Shown piece after piece: positions 53,332 through 61,689 of a DNA stretch of 64,000 nucleotides. Source of the stretch: Aquimarina sp. MMG016 (GTDB lineage: Bacteria > Bacteroidota > Bacteroidia > Flavobacteriales > Flavobacteriaceae); the NCBI RefSeq assembly GCF_018100805.1, contig NZ_JAGJEA010000019.1, positions 23,193-87,192 on the forward strand, given 5' to 3'. The first letter of the stretch is position 1. Each line of letters begins with the position of its first letter. The notes below the pieces were generated by a model. The model was not told the origin of the DNA, searched no databases, and saw only the letters and a program-made list of their open reading frames with translations. Made by a program: the position numbers and the translations under genes.

Positions 53332-54636
53332 ATGGAAAACATTCCGTTTTTTACCAATGATACAATTGTCTTTGGTATTTTATTACTCTGTTTAGGTTTA
53401 GTATTTTACACCTCCTCCTTAGAATCAAAATTTTGGAAAACCTTTTATAAATATGTCCCGGCAATATTACTATGCTATTTATTACCTGCAATATTTAATT
53501 CTTTGGGAATCATAGCCCCTAAATGGGAAGAACTCGATGCTAATGGAGAAATTGTTAAAAAATCTTCTCAGGTTTATTATATAGCCAGTAGATATATGCT
53601 ACCTGCATCATTGGTATTAATGACATTAAGCATTGACCTCAAAGGAATTTTTAATCTAGGGCCCAAAGCTTTAATCATGTTCGGCACTGGTACTCTGGGA
53701 ATTGTAATAGGTGGTCCTTTAGCGATATTGTTAATTTCAGCTTTCTCCCCTGATACTGTAGGAGGAGTAGGATTTGATGCTGTATGGAGAGGGTTATCTA
53801 CACTCGCCGGTAGTTGGATTGGTGGTGGAGCTAACCAGGCTGCCATGCTGGAAATCTATGAGTACAATCCCGATAAATATGGAGGAATGGTTCTGGTAGA
53901 TATTGTAGTAGCTAATATCTGGATGGCCATATTGTTGATCGGTATTGGTAAAAGTAATAAAATAGATAAATGGTTAAAGGCTGATAACAGCGCTATAGAA
54001 TCATTGAAACAAAAAGTATCCAGCTATGCAGAAAGCATAAATAGAAATCCATCTCTTACCGATTATATCGTGATGTTATCAATAGCTTTTACAGCTGTCG
54101 GTCTTGCACATTGGGGCGCGGATGGAATGTCTAATTTTTTATCAAATAACTTTGAAGTATTTAATGATAAAAGTTCAGCATTATCTTCTTTTACATCCAA
54201 GTTCTTTTGGATGATAACCATAGCCACTGCAATTGGAATTATATTATCATATACTAAAGCAAAGCAATATGAAGGAGCCGGAGCCAGTAAATTAGGAAGT
54301 ATTTTTATTTATATTCTGGTAGCTACAATCGGAATGAAAATGGATATAGGTAGAGTCCTGGAAAATCCTGGATTGATAGCTATCGGATTAGTTTGGATGA
54401 CCATACACGCAGTTTTACTCATCGGAGTAGCAAAACTTATAAAAGCTCCATACTTTTTCTTGGCAGTTGGTAGTCAGGCCAATGTGGGTGGAGCAGCATC
54501 TGCTCCAGTGGTAGCAGCAGCTTTTCATCCGTCTTTGGCTACAGTTGGAGTATTACTTGCCGTTTTTGGATATGTTGTAGGAACATATGGTGCTATTTTA
54601 TGTACTATATTGATGCAAATTGCAGCAGGAGGCTAG
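53332..54636 (+). CDS. DUF819 family membrane protein
   Basis: 434 residues with about ten membrane helices. The diagnostic blocks are GSWIGGGANQAAMLEIYEYN and VGSQANVGGAASAPVVAAAF, which mirror each other as in many inverted-repeat transporters. The function is unknown; a carrier or channel is plausible from the symmetry. It follows the M61 gene by 76 bases and precedes a DUF4369-like lipoprotein by 59. Confidence 0.9.
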   Translation: MENIPFFTNDTIVFGILLLCLGLVFYTSSLESKFWKTFYKYVPAILLCYLLPAIFNSLGIIAPKWEELDANGEIVKKSSQVYYIASRYMLPASLVLMTLSIDLKGIFNLGPKALIMFGTGTLGIVIGGPLAILLISAFSPDTVGGVGFDAVWRGLSTLAGSWIGGGANQAAMLEIYEYNPDKYGGMVLVDIVVANIWMAILLIGIGKSNKIDKWLKADNSAIESLKQKVSSYAESINRNPSLTDYIVMLSIAFTAVGLAHWGADGMSNFLSNNFEVFNDKSSALSSFTSKFFWMITIATAIGIILSYTKAKQYEGAGASKLGSIFIYILVATIGMKMDIGRVLENPGLIAIGLVWMTIHAVLLIGVAKLIKAPYFFLAVGSQANVGGAASAPVVAAAFHPSLATVGVLLAVFGYVVGTYGAILCTILMQIAAGG

Positions 54637-54695
54637 TATTTAAATATAAATTATGGCATATTTGTACCCCAATTTTGAATATTTAAAAACAACAG

Positions 54696-55436
54696 ATGAA
54701 ACGATTATTTTTCATACTATCCATAACATTATTATTAGCCAGTTGTAGTAACACTCCGGAGAAGAAAGGAAATGTTATTATTAAAGGTAACATCAAAGGT
54801 TTAAAAGTAGGCTCCCTGTATTTACAAAAAATACAAAACGATTCATTAGTCAATGTAGATTCTATCTTGATAGATGGTAATTCAGAGTTTTTATTATACT
54901 CTGATGTTACAGAACCCGAAATTCATTATTTATATCTTGATAAAGATGACGGTGCACAGTATAATGATCGAATTGATTTTTTTGCTGAAAAAGGAGAAAT
55001 GACCGTTACAACATCTTTAAAAGATTTTGAAAAAGATGTAAAAGTAATTGGAGGCAAAAATGCAATGAAATATCAGGAATACAAAAGTATGATCAAAAGG
55101 TTTAATGATAGAAATCTTAGACTGATGAAAGAAGATTTTGAAGCCAATAAACAAAATGATAAAGAAAAGCTTGCGAAAAATGATGAAGCCTACAAAAAGC
55201 TTTTAAAACAGAAGTATCTATATACAATCAACTTTGCTATGTATAATAAAAAGTTGGAAGTTGCTCCATATGTAACTTTACAAGAAGTATTTGATGCCAA
55301 TATCAAATATTTGGATACTGTAGCAAAATCATTAAGTCCTAAAGTTAAAAAGTCTATTTACGGTAAACAGTTAATTGAATATATTAAAGATCGTAAGGAA
55401 AAGGAAACTACCACTATAAAAAAAGAAGAAGAATAA
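54696..55436 (+). CDS. DUF4369-like lipoprotein
   Basis: 246 residues. Lipoprotein signal (RLFFILSITLLLASC); a beta-rich domain over ~20-110 (VIIKGNIKGLKVGSLYLQKI, SILIDGNSEFLLYS, DRIDFFAEKGEMTV) matches the DUF4369 domain seen at the N-terminus of Bacteroidota thiol-disulfide proteins. The rest is a charged helical tail, and no thioredoxin domain follows, so it is a short version. Function unknown. Confidence 0.82.
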   Translation: MKRLFFILSITLLLASCSNTPEKKGNVIIKGNIKGLKVGSLYLQKIQNDSLVNVDSILIDGNSEFLLYSDVTEPEIHYLYLDKDDGAQYNDRIDFFAEKGEMTVTTSLKDFEKDVKVIGGKNAMKYQEYKSMIKRFNDRNLRLMKEDFEANKQNDKEKLAKNDEAYKKLLKQKYLYTINFAMYNKKLEVAPYVTLQEVFDANIKYLDTVAKSLSPKVKKSIYGKQLIEYIKDRKEKETTTIKKEEE

Positions 55437-55458
55437 CTGTAGATTAAATATTTATAAA

Positions 55459-55487
55459 AAGCCCCAATCTCGTTTGAAATTGGGCTT
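55459..55487 (+). terminator. Terminator after the DUF4369-like gene
   Basis: AAGCCCCAAT (55459-55468) pairs with ATTGGGCTT (55479-55487) with one bulged C. Confidence 0.65.
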
Positions 55488-55610
55488 ATACTTTTAGAGT
55501 TAACAGAGAAACTAACTTAGACTAAGTTGCAGGATATATACTTCTCATTCCTCTACAATATTTATAATTTCATAAAAAGCTTTAAAATTAAATCCAGAGA
55601 TTTGATTAAA

Positions 55611-55667
55611 GAGCCGATAAAGGAACTCCCTTCGACTAACGCTCACGACAAGCTTCTCGTCCTTTAT
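55611..55667. repeat. REP-like element with a tRNA-like flank
   Basis: ATAAAGGA (55617-55624) and TCCTTTAT (55660-55667) form an 8-bp inverted repeat around CCCTTCGACTAACGCTCACG... The left end, GAGCCGATAAAGGAACTC (55611-55628), matches the 3' end of the nearby tRNA-Thr region GAGCCGATAGAGGGACTC at 16 of 18 bases. Nothing coding lies in this gap. Confidence 0.5.
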
Positions 55668-55683
55668 AATAATAACCTTAAAA

Positions 55684-55714
55684 ACAAAAAAATCCTAAAA
55701 TTTTACATTTAGGA
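55684..55714 (-). terminator. Terminator of the tRNA-Thr gene
   Basis: TCCTAAA (55693-55699) pairs with TTTAGGA (55708-55714), and the minus strand continues with a long T run (A-rich stretch 55681-55692). Confidence 0.7.
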
Positions 55715-55724
55715 CTTTACTTAG

Positions 55725-55798
55725 AGCCGATAGAGGGACTCGAACCCACGACCTGCTGATTACAAATCAGCTGCTCTAGCCAGCTGAGCTATATCGGC
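55725..55798 (-). tRNA. tRNA-Thr (anticodon TGT)
   Basis: The minus strand folds as a full cloverleaf: acceptor GCCGATA/TATCGGC, D arm GCTC AGCTGGCTA GAGC, anticodon arm GCTGA TTTGTAA TCAGC with anticodon TGT (reads ACA), and T arm GTGGG TTCGAGT CCCTC with one T-T mismatch. CCA is not encoded. It is 74 bases including the discriminator, has no other tRNA nearby, and is followed by a terminator. Confidence 0.97.
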
Positions 55799-55857
55799 AA
55801 AAGCGGTTGCAAATATAATTTCTCAAATCATATTTGCAAATACTTTTTAGAAAAAAA

Positions 55858-56124
55858 TTATAATGAATTTACTTTTTCTACTAATGAAGTAGCTTTTTTC
55901 TCCAAATCTTCGCGAATAGCTTTAAAGTGTTTTTTAGGATTTTCAGGTTTACGGTCATTTACTCTAACCATAAATTCATCGAAAGATGATATTGCCTCAT
56001 CAATAATAGCTTCTCCTGCCTTACTATCTTTGCCAGGATTATTTAGTTCCCACACATATACTTCTTCGATAATATCTCCTAAAACGTAGTTTATATCTTT
56101 CTTAAGGTCTCTTTTGTTTGCCAT
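55858..56124 (-). CDS. Small conserved protein of unknown function
   Basis: 88 residues, very charged and all-helical (RDLKKDINYVLGDIIEEVYVW, EAIIDEAISSFDEFMVRVND, HFKAIREDLEKKATSLVEKV). No signal peptide or catalytic motif. It looks like the small Flavobacteriaceae protein often placed beside ManA or peroxiredoxin genes, from memory. It starts 35 bases after the manA stop on the same strand and could end that operon. Confidence 0.72.
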   Translation of the reverse strand: MANKRDLKKDINYVLGDIIEEVYVWELNNPGKDSKAGEAIIDEAISSFDEFMVRVNDRKPENPKKHFKAIREDLEKKATSLVEKVNSL

Positions 56125-56159
56125 ATCATATTGGTTTTGTACAAAATTAGTGTTTTAGT

Positions 56160-57134
56160 TTAAATATAGGTTTGTAATAACCTTGCTTTATCAGAAGAAA
56201 TACGAACTTCTGATATTTTTGCCGGAACCAAAATAGTTTCTCCCATTTTAAGCTCTACTGTATTTTCTTCACTTTCTATAATAGCTTGCCCTAACACACA
56301 CATATAGATTACAAAAGAATCCAAATCCGCATGAGAAACCGTTATTGTAGTATCAATTTCTATCACATTGGCGATGAAATGCGGACAGGACACTAAATCT
56401 ACTACCTGGTTAGTCTTATGCTCATATTGTATCTTATAGTCCTGAGGATTAAAATCGATAGCTTCCAGAGCATCTTCCTGATGTAACTCTCTGTACTTTC
56501 CTTGTTGATCTTTACGATCCCAATCATATATGCGATAAGTTATATCTGATGTCTGTTGTATTTCTGCCAACAATACACCAGCACCAATAGCATGAATTAA
56601 TCCGGGATGTATAAAAAAGGTGTCGCCTTCTACAGCTGATTCATAATTAAGAATATTTTTAATGGATTTTTCATCCAAGTGTTTTTGATAGACATCTTTG
56701 CTCACATCACAGTTAAACCCAACAATAATATTGGCTTCTTTATCCGCCTGAACAATATGCCACATTTCTGTTTTACCTAATGAATTGTGTTTTTGCTTTG
56801 CCACTTTATCATCAGGATGTAATTGAACAGAAAGATCTTCTTTAGCATCAATAAACTTAATAAGTAATGGAAATTTGTTACCAAAACGTTTAAAATTCTT
56901 TACCCCAACTAAATCCTCTTTGTATTGTAATAATAGTTCTCGAAGTGTTTTTCCTTGAAGATGTCCAATACTAACTACTGAGCAATCCCCATCAACATCA
57001 CTAATTTCCCAACTTTCACCAACCAGAGAGCTTTCTGAATCTTTATGCAAAAGATCCGTTAGCTTACTACCACCCCATATCTTTTCTTTTAGAATAGGCG
57101 CAAACTTTAGAATATATAAGGATTCTCTACTCAT
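56160..57134 (-). CDS. manA: Type I mannose-6-phosphate isomerase
   Basis: 324 residues, the short bacterial form. The zinc site is seen as QLHPDDKVAKQ, GKTEMWHI and HPGLIHAIG; LLAEIQQTSDITYRIYDWDR is the family signature. It interconverts fructose 6-phosphate and mannose 6-phosphate for GDP-mannose and polysaccharide or glycan synthesis. Its ATG overlaps the end of bcp by 8 bases. Confidence 0.94.
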   Translation of the reverse strand: MSRESLYILKFAPILKEKIWGGSKLTDLLHKDSESSLVGESWEISDVDGDCSVVSIGHLQGKTLRELLLQYKEDLVGVKNFKRFGNKFPLLIKFIDAKEDLSVQLHPDDKVAKQKHNSLGKTEMWHIVQADKEANIIVGFNCDVSKDVYQKHLDEKSIKNILNYESAVEGDTFFIHPGLIHAIGAGVLLAEIQQTSDITYRIYDWDRKDQQGKYRELHQEDALEAIDFNPQDYKIQYEHKTNQVVDLVSCPHFIANVIEIDTTITVSHADLDSFVIYMCVLGQAIIESEENTVELKMGETILVPAKISEVRISSDKARLLQTYI

Positions 57135-57588
57135 TAACGATTTCTTTTACTTTGGTAATAGCTTTGCTCATATGCTTTGCCGCATTTATACTATTAAATT
57201 TTAGCTGCACTACTCCTTCTTTATCTATTACAAAAGTTTCTCTTCCTGGCAATAAACCAAATAACTCTGATTTCACACCAAAGAGTTTTCTCAATTCCCC
57301 TCCTTTATCAGATAGAAACGTATAAGGAAGACGATATCTATTCTTAAATTTTTCGTGAGATTTTACACTATCTGAACTTATACCAATAACTTCAGCTCCT
57401 AGTGCTTTAAAATCCTCATAACTATCTCTAAAATCGCAAGCTTCTTTAGTACAACCAGGAGTAAAGTTTTTAGGATAAAAATAAATAACTAAAGGTTTTT
57501 TACCTATAATGTTTTGACTATTAAATTCTTTGTTCTGATCATCATTGCATACAAACTCCGGCACTTGATCTCCTACTGCTAATCCCAT
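57127..57588 (-). CDS. bcp: Thioredoxin-dependent peroxiredoxin (BCP type)
   Basis: 153 residues. PxxxTxxC appears as NFTPGCTKEACDFRD with the peroxidatic Cys and a second Cys five residues on, the intramolecular disulfide pattern of BCP/PrxQ. It reduces hydroperoxides using thioredoxin. Between queD (3-base gap) and manA (8-base overlap). Confidence 0.95.
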   Translation of the reverse strand: MGLAVGDQVPEFVCNDDQNKEFNSQNIIGKKPLVIYFYPKNFTPGCTKEACDFRDSYEDFKALGAEVIGISSDSVKSHEKFKNRYRLPYTFLSDKGGELRKLFGVKSELFGLLPGRETFVIDKEGVVQLKFNSINAAKHMSKAITKVKEIVNE

Positions 57589-57591
57589 TTT

Positions 57592-58002
57592 TTATTTTCC
57601 TTTATAGATCACAAAATTACGTGGAGTCTCATATAATGTAATTTCTAAATCAAATTTTGGTGATATTTTTTTGCGAAGCCTATTCCAAATTACTGTAGCT
57701 ATATGTTCTACTGTTGGATTTAGATCTATGAATTCTTCTACTTCTTCATTCAGATTTTTATGATCCAAATAATCTTCAACTTCTGTTTTGATATATTCTT
57801 TTAGAATTTTGAGGTCAATTAAATAACCTGTTTCCGGATCAATCTCACCTTCAACGGCTACGATAAGCTCGTAGTTATGTCCGTGATACTTAGGATTACT
57901 ACATTTACCAAAAACTTCAAAGTTCTTATCATCACTCCAATCTTTTCTATACAATCGATGTGCGGCATTAAAATGAGCTTTTCTGCAAGCTTTTATTATC
58001 AT
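57592..58002 (-). CDS. queD: 6-carboxytetrahydropterin synthase / PTPS-like protein
   Basis: 136 residues. Zinc-binding histidines lie in HFNAAHRLY and in PKYHGHNYEL; the catalytic Cys is in FGKCSNP, and ELIVAVEGEIDPETGYLIDL is the family block. QueD makes 6-carboxytetrahydropterin, an early step to queuosine. A 6-pyruvoyl-tetrahydropterin synthase activity cannot be excluded. No other queuosine genes are present. Overlaps idi by 4 bases. Confidence 0.9.
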   Translation of the reverse strand: MIIKACRKAHFNAAHRLYRKDWSDDKNFEVFGKCSNPKYHGHNYELIVAVEGEIDPETGYLIDLKILKEYIKTEVEDYLDHKNLNEEVEEFIDLNPTVEHIATVIWNRLRKKISPKFDLEITLYETPRNFVIYKGK

Positions 58003-58517
58003 AAAGCAATTTGTGTATAAAATTTATCAAAAATAATTTTAAACCACTCAGTATACTTTTCTGGTTGCTTAGAAATATCTTCTTTTACTTTTTCAACAGG
58101 CATCCATTTCCAATCTACTACTTCTTCTGGATTAATCTGTGGATCACCCTCATATTGGCCTACCAAAACATGATCATATTCGTGTTCTGTAAGTCCATTA
58201 TCAAAGGGAGCTTTATAAATAAACGAAATTGTATCTTTTAATGATGTCGTAAATCCCATTTCTTCTTGTAGACGACGTATACCAGCCTCGACATTACTTT
58301 CTCCTTCTCTTTGGTGGCTACAGCATGTATTTGTCCATAGACCTGGGGAATGATATTTATGATGAGCTCTCTGCTGTAACATGAGTTCATTCTTTTTATT
58401 AAGAACAAATACTGAAAAAGCTCTATGTAATACGGCTTTCTGGTGCGCTTCTAGTTTAGGCATTACGCCTATCTGCTCATCATTTTCGTTAACTAAAATA
58501 ACTTTTTCTTCTTCCAT
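57999..58517 (-). CDS. idi: Isopentenyl-diphosphate isomerase, type 1
   Basis: 172 residues, Nudix-related fold. The active-site Cys is in LWTNTCCSHQREGE, and the metal and catalytic Glu lie in RLQEEMGF and further on in LTEHEYDHVLVG. It interconverts isopentenyl and dimethylallyl diphosphate for isoprenoids such as menaquinone and carotenoids. First gene of the idi-queD-bcp-manA unit. Confidence 0.94.
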   Translation of the reverse strand: MEEEKVILVNENDEQIGVMPKLEAHQKAVLHRAFSVFVLNKKNELMLQQRAHHKYHSPGLWTNTCCSHQREGESNVEAGIRRLQEEMGFTTSLKDTISFIYKAPFDNGLTEHEYDHVLVGQYEGDPQINPEEVVDWKWMPVEKVKEDISKQPEKYTEWFKIIFDKFYTQIAL

Positions 58518-58611
58518 ATCTTTTATCAGCTCAAAATTACAAAATCACAGTAGCAATTCATAATCTATAAACATACTCTAATTCAATATATTATATAATT
58601 TTTAAATAAAA

Positions 58612-58637
58612 AAACACCTTAAACGAGTAAGGTGTTT
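58612..58637 (-). terminator. Terminator of the adhesin-PorP-OmpA operon
   Basis: AAACACCTTA (58612-58621) pairs with TAAGGTGTTT (58628-58637). The minus strand continues with a T run, 52 bases past the OmpA-type gene. Confidence 0.85.
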
Positions 58638-58688
58638 CTATAAACGAAGGATTTATATTGATTTATTTACATAGGGCTATTTATATAA

Positions 58689-60656
58689 TTATTTCACAAT
58701 AATAAATTCGCTTCGCCTATTCAGTTGATAATCATCTTTCGTACAGTTAGTATCATTACCACAATTATTAACAGGTTCGGTTTCTCCATATCCTTTTCCT
58801 GATAATCGATCTGCAGCTATACCCTTACCAATCATATATTTTATTGTGGCTTTAGCTCTTTCCTCTGATAAATAAAGGTTGTATACATCATCTCCATGAC
58901 TATCTGTATGTGACCGAACATCTATTTTCATCTGCGGATACTGAATCATTACTTCAATAACTTTAGCTAGTTCTATTGCGGCATCGGATCTTATATATGA
59001 CTCATTAAAATCAAAATAAATAGAGTTAAGGGATAATATTTCTGCTAAATCATCACCTACCTCTGCTGATTTAATTTTGTTTTCTATGGTTAAAGGTATA
59101 TTAAGTTGTTGAGTTTGATTAGGTGTTTCTATCGATTGCTCTAATGTATTATATTCTTCCTTCTCTGCTCTTATATAATATTTAGTTTCACACTCTACCT
59201 TTTCTGAAAATGTATATAAACCATCTTCTCCAACCTCTATAGTGTCTAAAATATTAAATTCGTTATCGAATAATATAATTTTAGCTCCAGTAGCAGGTTC
59301 TCCTGTATGTTTATCACTAACTACACCGGTAATTGTGATTTCACAAAAGTTCTTTAGATCTTCTAATTGTAAAAATCCGTAGATATCATCACTACCCTTA
59401 CCCCCATCTCTATTGGATGAAAAGAATCCTCTTTTTGAATTAGTATCTAAAATGAATGCAAAGTCGTCTTTAGGGCCATTAATAGGTTTTCCTATATTCA
59501 CAACCAATTGTTCTTCTTTGGTCTTTGGATCAAGCCTTGTAACATATACATCTAATCCGCCTAAGCCTAAATGACCATCGGACGAAAAGTACAAATCATT
59601 ATCTTTACTTACAAACGGAAATGTTTCTTTACCACCTGTATTGATTCGATTACCCAAATTCTTTGGTTCTCCAAAACTACCATCTGCATTGATATCAACT
59701 GAGTAAATATCAGACATTCCTTTTCCCCCAGGCATATCTGAAGAGAAATATAATGTCTTTTCGTCTATACTTAATGCAGGATGTGCTATGGAGTATTCGT
59801 TACTATTAAAAGACAAGCTTTTAGGAGAAGACCATTGCCCTAGTTCATTCTTATATGCTCTATAGATCTTTAGTCTATTCGTTCCTTTATTATCAGTTCT
59901 GTATCTTCTTTCTTTATCAAAATTATTACGGGTGAAATAAATTGTTTTTCCATCTTTGGTAAAAACAGCTGTAGATTCATGAAATCTGGAGTTTATTTTA
60001 CTTCCTATTTTTTTTGATTCTGAAAGCGTTCCATTAGTAGCGTCATATTTAGAAACAAATAATTCTAAAAAAGCTTGATCATTCCATTGATGCATATTTC
60101 TTTTTAAAATTAAGGTATCCCTAGATGAGCTAAAGACTATATAATCTCCATAGAAAGCTGTTCCGAAATCAGAAAACTCTGAATTCACATCTGAATTACT
60201 TATTTCAAATCTACCAGATTGAAAATCTATTCGGTCTAAATAATCTGATCCTGATTCAAATAATTGAGCACGCTGATCATCTTTATTACTCTCTGCAAAT
60301 TTCTGCATGTATGTATTAGACTCTTCGTAATCACCCAGTGTTTTTAAAGTTTGTGCATATCTGAAGTAATACTCCGGTTCTACTTCGTCAGGATAAGAAT
60401 TTACTAATTTTTCATACCAGTTCAAAGCTTCCTCAAACTGACTATTAAAATAATAGCTATTGCCCAAATTTTTGAACAAATCTGCACTTTCGTAGCCTTT
60501 TTCAACTACTTTAAGATAAGTTTCCTGAGCACTAATGTACTCATAGCGATCATATTGCTTTTTTGCTTTTTCTAAATCTTTCTCTTGAGAAAAAGAAAAA
60601 TTCCCCATAAAAAACATCGTCAAAACCAGTGATGATCTAAGTAATAACTCCCCCAT
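58689..60656 (-). CDS. OmpA family protein with TPR, PD40 propeller and carboxypeptidase-like domain (PorE-like)
   Basis: 655 residues: signal peptide (LVLTMFFMGNFSFSQ), TPRs (~25-135, LFKNLGNSYYFNSQFEEALN), a PD40/WD40 propeller (~150-420, repeats such as TLYFSSDMPGGKGMSDIYSV and LYFSSDGHLGLGGLDVYVTR), a small carboxypeptidase regulatory-like domain (~430-510) and an OmpA peptidoglycan-binding domain (~535-655, FNESYIRSDAAIELAKVIEV, DVRSHTDSHG, RRSEFIIVK). This domain order is that of PorE of the type IX secretion apparatus, but such genes also pair with PorP/SprF genes as T9SS accessory units; here it follows a PorP/SprF gene, so it is probably a cargo-specific partner. Confidence 0.92.
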   Translation of the reverse strand: MGELLLRSSLVLTMFFMGNFSFSQEKDLEKAKKQYDRYEYISAQETYLKVVEKGYESADLFKNLGNSYYFNSQFEEALNWYEKLVNSYPDEVEPEYYFRYAQTLKTLGDYEESNTYMQKFAESNKDDQRAQLFESGSDYLDRIDFQSGRFEISNSDVNSEFSDFGTAFYGDYIVFSSSRDTLILKRNMHQWNDQAFLELFVSKYDATNGTLSESKKIGSKINSRFHESTAVFTKDGKTIYFTRNNFDKERRYRTDNKGTNRLKIYRAYKNELGQWSSPKSLSFNSNEYSIAHPALSIDEKTLYFSSDMPGGKGMSDIYSVDINADGSFGEPKNLGNRINTGGKETFPFVSKDNDLYFSSDGHLGLGGLDVYVTRLDPKTKEEQLVVNIGKPINGPKDDFAFILDTNSKRGFFSSNRDGGKGSDDIYGFLQLEDLKNFCEITITGVVSDKHTGEPATGAKIILFDNEFNILDTIEVGEDGLYTFSEKVECETKYYIRAEKEEYNTLEQSIETPNQTQQLNIPLTIENKIKSAEVGDDLAEILSLNSIYFDFNESYIRSDAAIELAKVIEVMIQYPQMKIDVRSHTDSHGDDVYNLYLSEERAKATIKYMIGKGIAADRLSGKGYGETEPVNNCGNDTNCTKDDYQLNRRSEFIIVK

Positions 60657-60684
60657 AATGTTATTATTAAGCCCTCAAATATAA

Positions 60685-61641
60685 TTAAAAGAAACGTGGT
60701 GTTACCATTCTGTTATATTTTCTAAATAGTTCAAAACGCAACATCACCTCATAACTTCCTCTATTAAATTGTGTATTTCCTAACTCTGTTGTTTCCCAGT
60801 CATATGCAAACCCAATCATTAATGAATCTGAAACCTGAAAACCAGCTAGAGCACTGACCGCAGCACTCCATCTATAAGCAGCTCCTAAAGTGAACCTATC
60901 ATTAAATAAAAAATTAGCAGATACATCAACTTGTAGTGGTGCTCCAAATACTAATTTGGTCAATACAGCTGGTTTAAACTTTATAGTATCGCTCAAATCA
61001 AATACATGACCAGCAATCATATAATAGTTAATCCTTTCTTCTGCCAAAAAACTTATCGCCCTACTATCACTGCTTGTAGCACTTTCATCAAAATGATCAG
61101 TTTCTAATAAGTTAGGTGTACTTAAACCAAAATAAAATCTATCTGTATGATAATATACCCCAATACCTACATTAGGGCTAAATTTGTTATCTATATCAAA
61201 TTGAAAGAGATTATCATTTTGATTAAAAAGGTTTAGTTTAGTTAAATCTACATTCAACAAATGCATCCCAGCTTTCAGTCCGAAACTTAATTTCCCTTCA
61301 TCTGAAACAGGTATTGTGTACGAAAAATCAACATTAATATAGGTTTCATCTGTTGGACCAATTTCATCATTTACAATAGATAACCCCAAACCTAATCGTT
61401 CACCTCCTCCAATAGGAGTATTCAATGTCAACGTTTGGGTACGAGGAGCACCCTCCAAACCTATCCATTGACCACGATGCAAACCTGCTACACTTAACAC
61501 TCCTCTACTTCCTGCATATGCAGGGTTAACACTTATGGTGTTATACATATATTGGGTGTATTGAGCGTCTTGCTGGGCATAACCGAAATTAGATATCAAT
61601 CCAAATCCGAATAACATAAGTATTATTAAAAATCTATTCAT
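60685..61641 (-). CDS. PorP/SprF family type IX secretion outer-membrane protein
   Basis: 318 residues. Signal peptide (LIILMLFGFGLISNFGYAQ) and the family block AQYTQYMYNTISVNPAYAGS then LSVAGLHRGQWIGLEGAPRT. A beta-barrel with many 'LGLGxS' strand pairs. SprF-type proteins are required to attach or secrete particular T9SS cargo with a type B sorting domain, and the gene just upstream in the same operon encodes such a cargo. 28 bases before the OmpA-type gene. Confidence 0.93.
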   Translation of the reverse strand: MNRFLIILMLFGFGLISNFGYAQQDAQYTQYMYNTISVNPAYAGSRGVLSVAGLHRGQWIGLEGAPRTQTLTLNTPIGGGERLGLGLSIVNDEIGPTDETYINVDFSYTIPVSDEGKLSFGLKAGMHLLNVDLTKLNLFNQNDNLFQFDIDNKFSPNVGIGVYYHTDRFYFGLSTPNLLETDHFDESATSSDSRAISFLAEERINYYMIAGHVFDLSDTIKFKPAVLTKLVFGAPLQVDVSANFLFNDRFTLGAAYRWSAAVSALAGFQVSDSLMIGFAYDWETTELGNTQFNRGSYEVMLRFELFRKYNRMVTPRFF

Positions 61642-61689
61642 TAGTAGCTTACTTTGATTTAGGGGACAACAATTTTTATAGTTTTTAAT

